DNA of 64,000 nt, taken from the NCBI GenBank assembly GCA_963921795.1, contig OY997657.1:24469036-24533035 (forward strand), in the 5' to 3' direction. A program made the translations under genes and the position numbers. The DNA is from Nannobrachium achirus. Lineage: Eukaryota > Chordata > Actinopteri > Myctophiformes > Myctophidae. Below are positions 1 through 11,710 of the stretch, one piece after another (the first letter of the stretch is position 1; every line of letters begins with the position of its first letter). The notes below the pieces were generated by a model. It was not told the DNA's origin. It searched no databases and was given only the letters and a program-made list of their open reading frames with translations.

Positions 1-602
1 CCGATAAACCCCGGGCACGAGATCTGATCTGACCCAACATCGGCCTCTCATCTGTGAGGCCCTTTACTGCATGACATCACCGTCATCATCTGCCGGAAGC
101 CAATCTAAAGAGTCTATTATAACACTGATTGGTCAGTGGGGTCGTTGCCATGGTTTTTCGGGTCACTCTAGTTGTCATGTACTTCCTGAATCGTGGAAGA
201 AAAAATGGATGGCTCAGGTTACAGAGATCTCTCTGTAGGCACAGGTCAGATACTGTACGTGATGTATTGTATGCAGATGGTGATAAAGAGAGGGCCAGAG
301 GGAGAGAGAGGAAAACACAGACAGAAATAATGATTATTAGTTAATGAATTTAAGGGCTAGGCAATATGGTCAAACCTATGGTCAAGACCTTGATATCAAT
401 ATTGTGACGATGTTGCAGACTATTGGTGCTTTCATAAAACTAGCCCTTACCCGTTCAAAGATATGAGCTCCAAAATGATGTGCAGTGTGTGGGTTATGGG
501 ATGTGCACTGTGCATACAGTATATGAGTAACTTTAACTGGTGCTTGCATGATAATATGTAGGAGCATCAATGTAAGAAATTCCCGTTTCGTTTAATGGCT
601 AA
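1..602. other. no gene seen
   Basis: No exon-like frame or recognisable repeat family is supported in the first 350 bases. At about 353-410 there is a 'gggctaggcaatatgg' sequence, a type of transposon end common in fish. A similar sequence occurs in reverse at about 1205-1257 (gcattgcccagcc). The pair may bracket an old TIR element of about 900 bp that now contains the C/CA microsatellite, but I found no convincing target-site duplication. Confidence 0.4.
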
Positions 603-702
603 CCCCCCCCCCCCCCCGCCCGCCCGCCCGCCTGCCCGCCTGCACACACACACACACTCCCCCCCCCCCCCCCCCCCGTGTGTGTGTGTGTGTGTGTGTG
701 TG
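603..702. repeat. compound poly-C / GCCC / CA / poly-C / GT microsatellite
   Basis: A run of about 15 C is followed by GCCC-type repeats, a short CA run, about 19 C and then about 12 GT units. The change from CA to GT across a C tract makes it partly self-complementary. Open frames here read as poly-Pro and HTHT/CVCV and are not genes. Confidence 0.95.
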
Positions 703-1694
703 GGTTTGTGTGTGATTGTGCATGGCCTGAACAACAGCGCCCCTCCCTTAACATGTGTGGTCACAAAAGGTACTGTAGGCTAAATAGATATAGATACACC
801 ATAAAAATGCTATTATACAGCATACGATTTGTGAAAGTGACAAACGGGCTTCACAGTTATGTCAGGTGTGTTCATATGCTGATGGTGATGCGATTTCAGA
901 TCAATTGCTCCAGCCACCGAGGAGAAACGCTGTTTCATACAGACAGACACTCACTCACTCAGACAGACATTCGCAAAATTATAGTATAGATATATTTTTA
1001 CACAAAGAGGTTTTTGATCAATAATTACCAGTAATGCCTACATATAACTAAGTGGGTAATAAAGGCATGTAATAAACAGCTAGAACAGTCAGGTAAGCTC
1101 ATCAAATTACATCACTTTACTGTAATGCACCCTTTAAATCCTGGAAAAGTAATATAAAGAGTCACAGAGAGTCAGAGACTTAGCATTACAATATCCAAGA
1201 TCCTGATGTGATCATGATATCGATATAGGCCTAATATCAATGCATTGCCCAGCCTGTGCAGAAGAGACGGAGAAGCAAGCTACTGACCGCACAAATCGAG
1301 TAATTCGAGTGAATGAGTATTCATCCTAAAATATGGCGTTTTTGAAGGACTATTTTTTACCCAGACATACTTCCTGAGACAAATATGTGTGCATGACATT
1401 CTGGGTGTTCCAAAAATATATATACAGTATATATACAATTTTTTTTTTAAAGTAGCTAAAATAGAGGTAAATCCCACAGCCATTCTGAAGAGCCATTTCC
1501 TTTTCTCTGGGTTCACAAGCATACCACTTCCTGCTGCTGGCCCAGCCGTTACCACAACCACCCTTGGAAAGAAACACCAGTCCAAACAGCCAACGGAACT
1601 AAAATGGACAACTATGTGACTGTGGCCACAAGCAGTGGTGGACAAAGTGTATACAGTACTCAAGTAAATACTCAAGTATTCAAAAGTACAAATG
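703..1694. other. no gene seen
   Basis: AT-rich intronic sequence with small ACAGTATATATAC-type palindromes near 1425. The open frames on both strands around 1280-1675 show no family resemblance and overlap each other, so I treat them as chance. Confidence 0.6.
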
Positions 1695-1702
1695 ACAAAA
1701 TA

Positions 1703-1974
1703 CAGGGGTCTTCAATGTTTTCATGCCAATGATCCCTTAATTGAGAGAGAGATGAAGCAGGGACCCCCACAACCTTTTTTATAGATTCCATATAGTTTCA
1801 TGGTTTGACAGCACTAAACTGTCAATACTTTATACTTGATCTTTCACTCTGCACTTAGTCTGCTCTTTTTCCCCTCTACACCAAAGCTTTTAGCCAAAAA
1901 TAGCAAGCGCAAGGCGTTGTGAGCTTGTAAATCAGCTATTTTTGGCTAAAGTTTTCCCCTGTTGAAGACCCTTG
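1703..1974. mobile_element. non-autonomous hAT-type MITE (copy 1)
   Basis: The element starts CAGGGGTCTTCAA and ends TTGAAGACCCTTG, an inverted terminal repeat typical of hAT/Charlie-like transposons. It is flanked by a perfect 8-bp target-site duplication, ACAAAATA, at 1695-1702 and 1975-1982. The interior holds an imperfect hairpin (ttagccaaaaatag against ctatttttggctaa). It is 272 bp long with no coding capacity, so it would need a transposase from elsewhere. Sequence relatives are at 2517-2923 and 16144-16426. Confidence 0.9.
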
Positions 1975-1982
1975 ACAAAATA

Positions 1983-2508
1983 CATTTCCTTTTTAATGTC
2001 AATGCATTGCTGTATTGAAATGTCAAACATTTTGCAAGGAAATATACCCTCCCCCAAAAAATTAAAATAATAATCAGAAATCTTCAGAAATGTAAAAATA
2101 GCAGATCTACAAGCTCACAATGCATTACATGTGTTGCAAGATGTTGATCAGCTATTTTCCCTATATTTGAAATAGGGCTTACAGGAAGCGGTTAATAATA
2201 TTTTGTAAGTTTGTAAGAAAAAAAAAAGAGTCCCTTCCGAAATGTTGAGTCAAAAGTACTACTACTACTGTATATTTCTATTTGAAATTTTGCAGAGTGA
2301 AAGGCAAAAGCGTGACAGTGACCTTGCAAAAACAGGTGGTTATACTGTCCACAACTGGTCACAAGGCAAAGCTTGGCTAGACAAGCACAAAATGTGGCAA
2401 CGCAGCGCAAAAGCAGAACTATTGACCCCAGGAGCGTGCTTTGCCCTGCATTTGCCAGGGTCAACCAATATAAGGAGGGGAAGTAAGCAAGGCAGGGTCA
2501 CTCATAAT
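1983..2508. other. no gene seen; includes a hairpin MITE relic at about 2092-2175
   Basis: The stretch contains AAATAGCAGATCTACAAGCT followed by a diverged inverted partner (gatcagctattttccc), a relic of the dispersed 'GATCTACAAGCTCACAA' hairpin family found elsewhere in the window. The rest is AT-rich. Opposed overlapping frames at 2192-2514 have no recognisable product. Confidence 0.55.
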
Positions 2509-2516
2509 CTCTAAAC

Positions 2517-2923
2517 CAGGGGTCTTCAACGTTTTCAGGCTAAGGACCCCTTAGTAGAGAGAGAGATGAAGCAGGGACCCCCCACAACCTGTTCATAGAG
2601 TTTAATCGTTTGGCAGCACAATCATCACATCAGTGTATTTTGGATTCATGTCAATTTGTGTTTTCAGATATTTAACCACTTGAACCGTCAATACTTAATA
2701 AACTTGACCTTTCACTCTGTACTTAGTCTGCTCTTTTTCCCATCTACACCAAGCCCCTTTGCCTAAAATAGCCTGCGAGGCGTTGTGAGCTTGTAGATCT
2801 GCTATTTTTGGCTAAAGTTCTCTGAAAAAAAAAAAAGTTTCTATCACACAAATATTTGGAGGACCCCCTGTGGTAACTCTGAGGACCCCCTAGGGGTCCT
2901 GGACCCCCTGTTGAAGACCCCTG
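2517..2923. mobile_element. non-autonomous hAT-type MITE (copy 2)
   Basis: Begins CAGGGGTCTTCAAC and ends GTTGAAGACCCCTG, a perfect 14-bp inverted terminal repeat. Flanks are a perfect 8-bp duplication CTCTAAAC at 2509-2516 and 2924-2931. Subterminal GGACCCC motifs recur at both ends. The interior carries 'gtgagcttgtagatctgctattttt', which links it to the small hairpin family dispersed through the window. At 407 bp it is the longest and best preserved of the three copies and is non-coding. Confidence 0.95.
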
Positions 2924-3194
2924 CTCTAAACAGATTCCAAAAGTCTATTTTATTCCTCTGCCATCCACAGAAATAATGCAAAGCAAAGTTTTGAGGACAA
3001 CAAGAAAGGTAGTCTAATTTGTTTTAAATGTGGCTTCTATAAAAAGGCGGTATTTTTAAAAGTATTTTTTGCTTGTTCCGCTGTCAGACTGGCTAAATGA
3101 CATTTAGTTTATTTGAAAGTGCCCTTCTCTAAAACCATACTGTAAGAAAAAGAAAGAAAAAGAAATCACTAAGTCAGTAAAACAGAGAGACAGA

Positions 3195-3560
3195 CTAGAC
3201 AAGTTGCCCTCCTGGCCCCTAAACTGTGGAATAAACTCCCTGTCGCACTTCAGACTCACTCCCTAGCTTCCGCCATGGACTGAAGAATCACCTCTTCAGA
3301 CTCCACCTAAACCCATAGCACTACTGTAACATTCCCCTTTCCCTCAATGACCATACATGAAGCTAGATAGCATTTTTAGATTTTAGAAACGTTCTTTACT
3401 GATTATGTTATCGTCTTTTCTAGATCGATATTCCTATGCATTGTTATATTGTTGTTGATGTACTGACATAGTATCTTGCTTATTATATTGATGTATTACC
3501 TGCTTATTGTAAGTGGGCTTTGGATTAAAAGCGTCTGCTAAATGCCTAAAGTGTAAATTG
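3195..3560 (+). mobile_element. 3' end of an L2/CR1-type LINE
   Basis: The plus strand reads LAPKLWNKLPVALQTHSLAS. After a one-base frame change it reads FRHGLKNHLFRLHLN. This matches the usual C-terminus of fish L2-type ORF2 proteins (LWN-LP ... F+--LK-HLF). A 3' UTR with the teleost L2 tail signature 'gctttggattaaaagcgtctgctaaatg' follows at about 3518-3545. It is a 5'-truncated, frameshifted relic. The superfamily assignment rests on remembered consensus features, not on a search. Confidence 0.75.
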
Positions 3561-3829
3561 CACAGACAAAGACGGAATGGAGAGAAAAGACGGGGAAGAA
3601 AAATCACGTCAGTGAGACCAAACAACGGCCCAAACTTAGCATGGCCTTCCCTCCTCCTCCAGTCTGCAGAGGAAGAAAGACATTCCTGGATGATTGCATG
3701 CAGGAGTTGACTGACAGACAAGACAGAGACCCTCTACCCCATCCTTCCCGTCAGAGCACTGTCAGCCGATGACAGCATGTCTTCCAGAAAGGCTGTTGTC
3801 TTGATTAGCTAATGACGCTCAGGCTGATA

Positions 3830-3830
<1 letters not shown>

Positions 3831-3864
<34 letters not shown>
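3831..3864. repeat. (AC)n microsatellite
   Basis: About 17 uninterrupted AC units. Confidence 0.97.
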
Positions 3865-3867
<3 letters not shown>

Positions 3868-3986
3868 GCGAATGGGCAAAACATATTTCTGACTCTTAAC
3901 TTTGACTTAACATTGAATTACATCGCTTACATTTCTACACTCTCAGGATTAAATTAACACTTATGATTTTGAGGTGTACACATGCA

Positions 3987-5565
<1,579 letters not shown>

Positions 5566-5573
5566 AAGTACAG

Positions 5574-5870
5574 TAGTGATGGGCAATCCCGTTCTGAACG
5601 AAACATTTTGTTCACGTTCACGGTAACGATACGTTCAAAGGATTCATTCACTTTCACCGTTCATAGCGTGATGCTGTGAAAAACACAATCGCGGCGAGTA
5701 GCCGAGTAGAGCCCGCCATCGCGTCCTGTGTGCCGGGGTCTATAGGGGAGGGGGCGGGGGTGTGAACGAAAGTGTGAACGACACATTTCAGGGATTTGAA
5801 CGAATCGTTCAAGAGTCTTGCTAATGATTCGATTCTTATGAATGAATCAATCATGAACGACACATCACTA
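5574..5870. mobile_element. hAT-like MITE
   Basis: Begins TAGTGATGGGCAATC and ends ACACATCACTA, so the ends form an inverted TAGTGATG repeat. Flanks AAGTACAG (5566-5573) and AAGTACAC (5871-5878) match at 7 of 8 positions, as expected for an 8-bp hAT duplication with one later change. Subterminal GAACGA/TCGTTC motifs recur in both orientations (for example 'gaacgaatcgttc'), as is usual for transposase-binding regions in this superfamily. The element is 297 bp and non-coding. Confidence 0.8.
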
Positions 5871-5878
5871 AAGTACAC

Positions 5879-7011
5879 ACTACTGTACATGAGAGTAGAG
5901 TGTAGCCTATATGCTCTGGTGCTGAGGATGGGCTTCTAACAGCAAAGGTTCTGACTGTAGGAAGTGTGCTATTTGCTAGAAGGCTGAATCTGCACAGTCC
6001 ATTCTCGGACAGCAGAAAACCAAAACCCTGTGAAACTTGAATTGAAACGAGGCCCCCCTCAAGTGCTTCATTCACATCTTTGCTAGTGCTGAGAGGGCAG
6101 AGTCAATATTTGGATAGAGGTGTGGGTGCCGGCGTCTACAGTCGACCGCTAAAACAAGCCACGATTCCACTGTTCCTCTGTCCTTCCCAGAGAGACCTGT
6201 GTGTTGTCAGCTTTCCCTGGGGCAGCAGAGTGGAAAACTTCAGGCCACTGGAGGAGGACTCAGCAAGTCCGTTATGGGAGGGAGTAATGGGGGGGAGCGT
6301 GGGAGAGAGGCTAGAGGAGCTCTGTGTGATCATGAGACTGACGTGTGCTTACGACAAGACAATACACACGCACACACAAACACCTTAGAAACTAAGCAGA
6401 TTTCTATCCCACCACATGACTGAGTTGTCTAGATGTGTGTGTTTGGGGGGGGGGGTGTAATTGTGCATCAACATCAGCCTGAATCGCAACATAAACTCAA
6501 GGAAACAAAGGTTAATTCACAGTGTTGACATAAAGCTCAGTGTCACACTACCTAATGCTTCCGACATCATATTGCACAATACGTGCGTTATGTGGTATGT
6601 ATGAACAGTAGGTGAAGTGCTTTGTTTATGCCGCGAACCTCATAAGATCTCGTACCCAAATGGCTATTGCAAATTCACTTCTCCCTCCATTTCTCTTTCA
6701 CTTTATCAAGTGAAAATTCCATTCAAGGTTCACCTTGGTACAGTTCCTTCCTTCTTTCCTGGGGGGGGACTGGTTATACTCGTCTTTTGTCCGTCTGGCT
6801 GGCTTACAAGTTATTTAAACATCTCATCCTCCTACAAGCCCTCTGGTGTTATAACTCAGACGCTCAAGGGCTTTATAGCTCCTCAGTGAGAACTACAAAG
6901 AGCGCTGCGCTGTTGGACCTGAGCGCTCACCACCACCTGCCAGAACTCACACTCACACTGGGGTGACGACATCAACTGTGGTACTTAAACCGCTAAGGAA
7001 AACAAACTCAG
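5879..7011. other. no gene seen
   Basis: No exon with splice signals and no named repeat is supported. The overlapping frames at 6080-6423 on both strands have no family signature. Confidence 0.55.
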
Positions 7012-7040
7012 AGAGAGAGAGAGTAAAGAGAAAGAGAGAA

Positions 7041-7075
<35 letters not shown>

Positions 7076-7124
7076 AAGAAAGAAAGAGAGAGAGAGAAAG
7101 AGAGAGAGAGAGAAAGAAAAAGAG
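7012..7124. repeat. (GA)n / (AAAG)n purine tract
   Basis: About 113 bp of almost pure purine on the plus strand, mixing GA and GAAA units. Such mirror-like purine tracts can adopt triplex structure; that is general knowledge and not shown here. Confidence 0.95.
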
Positions 7125-7767
7125 GGACTTTAGTTTCCATTCGGCTTCCTCAGGCCATACAGTCTCACCAGGCTAAAGTGGAAAGAGCCAGTGGAGGGTG
7201 TTGTGTTAATTGCCATGGAGAGGACTTCACGCTAGCCTACATGTTCTCATTTAAATTCTTCTGTGGCACGGTTTTTCATCTGTGTCTCATCTGGAGCATG
7301 CGCCAGCCAGCTTACTTTACTGTCCCCTCTTAAAGCGCCAACTCTCCTCACTTCTGAGACATCTTCCTGGTCCACTTTCATTAGGTACTAAAGTTTATTG
7401 CGTTGTTTGTCACTCTTGGAAAAACAACGGAGGACTCAAGTTTTCTCACTGCACGTGTTCATGTAGCCACTGCAAATACACTTTCAAGTGGGATGAAAGG
7501 ACAGGAGAAGAAGAACAGCTAATGTAGATGGTGAAAGAAAATGTTAACTTGAGCATTTCCGAAAACAAGATTAACAAATGTTTACAGTACTTTGGTGAAA
7601 ATCAGTGGGGGGTGCTCATGGCGCCAATTCTAAACCCTCTTAATATGCTCTGCCTAAAGCGGAGGGGGAGTATTTAATTAAGTTAATAAACTAGCAGGAG
7701 ACTGATGAAAACAGAGTTTGAGGGAGGGGCTGGGAAATGAATACCAAATGTGCTGGGCTTTTACAAG

Positions 7768-7770
<3 letters not shown>
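7125..7770. other. no gene seen
   Basis: Non-repetitive intronic sequence. An 81-codon plus-strand frame at 7282-7527 has a few Cys/His pairs (HCTCSCSHC) but no recognised domain and no splice context, so I do not call it. Confidence 0.5.
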
Positions 7771-7814
<44 letters not shown>

Positions 7815-7823
7815 GGGGGGGGG
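7771..7823. repeat. (TG)n followed by poly-G
   Basis: About 20 TG units running into 12 G. The same TG-to-poly-G arrangement recurs at 16836-16885. Confidence 0.96.
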
Positions 7824-8394
7824 TCTGTTCCAAATTCACCTTTGGGTTTTCATGCTAACCTCTTCGTGTAAAAGCAGCAATGCCAGGGGCAAAGCGTTGC
7901 CCCATCTACACAACAGCTGCAAGCAAACAGACTGACAATCAAAAATGACCAATTCAAGATTGTAGATTACATTTGTGTGGTGTATGTGGTATGCGTAGTG
8001 TTAAAGATAGAACGCTCAACAGTTCCTTTTCAAGTCCAGCCAGCTCTGTTGATTTACAGAGACTAGGGAACACTGAGTCATCACAGGTAGGAAAACCTGG
8101 CTTTGTTTGAATAATAAACACATATAAATCAATAAGTGCTGTCTTACAGCGTCAAACATTTGAACTGGTTAGCTCTACATCGATGACATAATTTCACATT
8201 ACATTCACCAGAAAACCGACCAATTGGCTAAAGGGGCACATCTTAAAAAGGGGTTCAAACTGGAGAAAAGAAGTCCAGCAGGGCAACACAATTACAAGGA
8301 ATCCAGACATGCCGTGCCATAGCACCAACACCAGGGACATGCAAAGAATATTAGAGAGGCAGGGGCTGAAACTTCTAAAAGGGCCTTTTGGTGA

Positions 8395-8463
8395 AAATAT
8401 CGAAAATAGCAGACCTCCAAGCTCATAACGCATCGCAGCTGGAGGTCGGCTATTTTCGGTGCT
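8395..8463. mobile_element. hairpin MITE relic of the CTCACAA family
   Basis: The arms 'cgaaaatagcagacctcca' and 'tggaggtcggctattttcg' are inverted copies matching at 18 of 19 positions, around a 24-bp loop that contains 'aagctcataacgc'. It belongs to the short foldback family found at 2092, 12430, 19708, 20047, 23180 and 23762. No transposase is present and no target duplication could be fixed. Confidence 0.6.
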
Positions 8464-8990
8464 TGATACCACAATGAACTTAACATAATCAAGTCAATCC
8501 TGGACAGGGCAATTCTCTTGAATGCTGCCTTCAGGTATGGCATGGGAAGGGGGCATTTGCATTTCTTTAACCATAGTAAAAACTGCATGCATGGTCTGGA
8601 GCGGGCACTTTTTACAGACGGATAAAAGGGCAGGGGCTCAAGCCCCCTTTGATGTCCAAGGGTGCACGTGCCTGACCAACACCACACTGTGCACCTTCCC
8701 CCAACCCCCCCAGACATAGCATAGCGCAGAGGCAGGACCTACAAATCAATGGCGGACTTCATTAATGAAGAGGCCGGGCCAGCCAGGGTACAATAGCCGT
8801 CAATGGGAGCAGTCTGTGGCAATCTGGGCCAGGCCCCACTGACGGATGCAGGAATCTTCACGTTTGCCTTCACCCCACGCCCCAGGTCTCCAACCCTGTG
8901 GCCTCTGTCTAGGACAGAGGGCAGCCATTCTGCCCTTTAACCTGTCCATCCACACCAACCCCCCTCATGCTGGACAGAGCTAGGAACACT
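8464..8990. other. no gene seen
   Basis: Moderately GC-rich unique sequence without an exon that I can support. Confidence 0.5.
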
Positions 8991-9000
8991 ATTCCTCAAC

Positions 9001-9296
9001 GGGAGAGTGTTTTTTGCAGGTCGTTCAGTCCGAGTGTATCAAAGGGTGCGTTCGGAAAAGGGCACCGGGTGTGTGCTCAGCGTAGTGAGTGTAACCTCAG
9101 TAAAACTATGCCTAACCCTAACCCCTAAACCTAACCTTAACCCTAACCCTAACCTCAGTAAAACTATGCCTAAACCTAACCCTAACCCCAACCTCAGTAA
9201 CCGTGACACGGGTGATTATTTAACACACCCGGTGCGCATTTCCGAACGCACCCTTTGATACACTCGGGCTGAACGACCTGCAAAAAACACTCTCCC
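9001..9296. mobile_element. Mutator-like foldback MITE with internal telomere-like repeats
   Basis: The first roughly 72 bp, starting GGGAGAGTGTTTTTTGCAGG, are repeated inverted at the right end, which finishes AACACTCTCCC. The element is flanked by an identical 10-bp direct repeat, ATTCCTCAAC, at 8991-9000 and 9297-9306. Long TIRs with a 9-10 bp duplication fit Mutator-like elements. The interior (about 9090-9200) holds two copies of an 'aacctcagtaaaactatgcc' unit, each followed by (CCTAACC)n telomere-like repeats. No coding capacity. Confidence 0.88.
9110..9192. repeat. interstitial telomere-like (CCCTAA)n
   Basis: Degenerate CCCTAA/CCTAAA units, at least eight in two blocks, lie wholly inside the foldback element at 9001-9296. 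They therefore arrived with the element and do not mark a chromosome fusion. Confidence 0.85.
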
Positions 9297-9306
9297 ATTC
9301 CTCAAC

Positions 9307-11162
9307 ACCCCCACCTCGCACCCCATCTGACCAGACTGGCTGCCAATGACCAATTAATCTGTGAACCCCCTCCCCAATCATGTCCTCCCCCCTACACACA
9401 CACACACACACTTATGGTGGGGCTAGATGTTGTGTGAAATGGCGTCACAAACTACAGAGCTACTAAACAAAAACAGTACATTACACAATCGCCTAATCAT
9501 AAATATTTGAGATAATCACAATTATTTCATACTATTCATCATATTCATACTGTACATTTTGAAAATGTTTCAGAAATAGTGGAAATAGCAGATCTACAAG
9601 CTTTGGCCATAATACGAAGCATTATAGATTTGTTGTACATTATTGATTGTGATTATTGTTGGTAGCAGTCAGTCAATCATTTATTTATCTGCCCCATGCA
9701 ACTTTTGTTTACAAAGCCTAAAAGCCACAAATTAAGTGACAACCCTCGCGATTATGTGTGTGTAAACACACCTTATGGCCTTCTTTAGAATTTCTTTTTA
9801 GGATGTTTGCATGAATTCATCTCGTTTTAATGCCTGGAATCTGTATTATTGTGATGTCTTGTTTATAATTGGACCGCTGTATTTCCTTTCTGCAAAACTA
9901 ATTTCCCTTTGGGATAAAAATATAGAACCCTTGAACAACTAATATATGGTGACAGTCATAGGCCACCATGGGAGAAAGATCATGGCTTTGAATCGATTGC
10001 GACCGGAACCTGACCTCCACCCTGATAGGTACACAGGGAGGGGTTTCTGGGGCAGATGAAGGTCAACAGAGAGGTTGACCCTGGTTGATAACACGATCTA
10101 GAGGCTGCAGTGCACATAGCTCTCACAACAAACAAAACTCCCATGGGAAAAGCTGGATAGGTGTATTGCGTATTACTACTATTTATGCCAAGTATCTTAA
10201 TATAGCAATGAGATATGACATTTGACCATTCATTTTATTCTTATTATTCTTATTTTTTATTTATAGGCGACCACAAGTCAAATGCTTTCTTTCGTATGGC
10301 TTGACGAACATGCTATGATTTTTTATAGTCACAGAAACTCACTGATTGTTCAATAAATGAACACCAGTAAAGCTGTTTTGAATCTGACAAAGAACTGACA
10401 TAAATGGTAAAGCTTTTCATACAGAAGGCTTGGTAAACTCTGCACCTAGTAATTCATTTTCATTAGAATGGTGCTGGTGCAATCAAGTGAAACTGTTGCA
10501 CTCATCTGACGCACCCATACCAGAGTTGAATTGTCAAACCTTTTTCTATGCGATGCACAAAGAAAAGAAGAGGTGATTCTTTGGCGCTGGTAAAACAAAG
10601 GCATGTTTGTGATTGGCTGGATTTGGGCATTTTCATACGGGAAGCGACTAACATGCTTAGTAATTAATTTTCAATGAGAGGCGAGCATTCAGGTAGGGAG
10701 GCGCGCACAATCCGGCAGGCATAGCGACAAGCGTGCGTGATCCCATGAAACTATCACATACTGTACTTGCACAAATCCATACGCAGCCAGAGTCCTTTAA
10801 CCACAGGATGTCATCCCTATTTTGGGCATGTCATTATTGGCAAAGACTTTCCAAATGAATGAAAATAACCACTAGTAGTGGTCTATTATGTAGTCTATTA
10901 TTGTCAGACCTAGAGGGAGCTGGAATAGCCAGAATTGGGAATAAAGATTTAGTCCAGTGGCAGTCAGTGCCTCTGATGTACTGTATTTTGGTATGGTGGG
11001 AACAAAGCCAAAGGGCTTGATTCAATACAGAAAAGGAATGAGCATGAATGGAGGAAACAGGAAGGACAGTGTAGATCCTGCCAGAAACGCAACTTTCAAT
11101 TACAGTAAATATGAAAACATGTTACGGAATCATGCAGTGGACTGGCCAAAGTGGCTGAAGTC
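9307..11162. other. no gene seen
   Basis: Contains a short CA run at 9400, a fragment of the 'AAATAGCAGATCTACAAGCT' family at about 9583-9605, and a block at 10796-10850 (ttaaccacaggatgtcatccctattttggg) that recurs at 12510, 16300 and 19770. No exon is supported, including the 88-codon frame at 10957. Confidence 0.55.
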
Positions 11163-11710
11163 TAGCCTGGCCAGCCAGCCTCATACTGTGCATTCACTCA
11201 CTTCCTTCCTTCCCACAATATAAGTCTGGACTTTGGGCTATATGCAGCTTGAAAAGTGGGCGGGAGTACTTGCCTTGACAGACAGACTCCTCTAACCAAT
11301 CAGCGTAGCAAAACATCTCTCAGCCAGTCGGAAGAACGGCAAACAAATACGTCTTTTCGGCCGATGAACTCCGGTAGCGCATACTCCTGTTCCTTTTTAA
11401 TTGTTGTAATTGATTCCAACTCTGAAATAACTTCACTTATTGCTTGTTTTATTGTTTCAGCGTTAACTGTTACACTTGTTGCATCGAGGGAAGCCATGTT
11501 GTTTTGAAAATGCTGCAGCAAGCATCTATGTCACCATCTACACATGGACCAATCAGGGGAAGCTTTTCTCTTGTTGTGCGGACAGCAGTTGAAACGCAGT
11601 CACTGACTGGCCAACTTCTCATACTCGGTGCCTATCTGCTGAAGTCCAGACCTCATACAGTGGGAAGGAGGAATGAGTGAACGCAGTATGAGGGACGGCC
11701 CGCCAGGCTA
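11163..11710. mobile_element. TIR DNA transposon carrying a RecQ-helicase fragment
   Basis: Left end TAGCCTGGCC... (11163 to about 11234) and right end ...GCCAGGCTA (about 11640-11710) are diverged inverted copies. Both contain 'cctcatactg', 'ttcactca' and 'gtctggac' blocks. No clear target duplication beyond a possible TA. Inside, on the minus strand, is a piece of a RecQ-like helicase, listed separately. The element is too short to be autonomous, and I do not assign a superfamily. Confidence 0.65.
11300..11521 (-). pseudogene. RecQ-like helicase N-terminal fragment within a transposon
   Basis: The minus-strand frame reads MASLDATSVTVNAETIKQAI, then KKEQEYALPEFIGRKDVFV. The latter resembles the 'R-EQ--A----L-GKDVFV' lead-in to Walker motif I of RecQ helicases. 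In the adjacent frame the next residues are VLPTG, the start of the motif I signature LPTG-GKS, followed at once by a stop. So only the part before and at motif I is present, with one frame change and then truncation. Related genes are known from fish and invertebrate repeats. This copy cannot make a helicase. Confidence 0.55.

Noticed and set aside
9110-9192. Telomere or chromosome-fusion relic
   Set aside because: The CCCTAA repeats lie inside a transposon with its own target duplication, so they came with the element.
11300-11521. Intact RecQ helicase gene
   Set aside because: Only the region up to motif I is present, with a frame change and a stop, inside a 550-bp TIR element.
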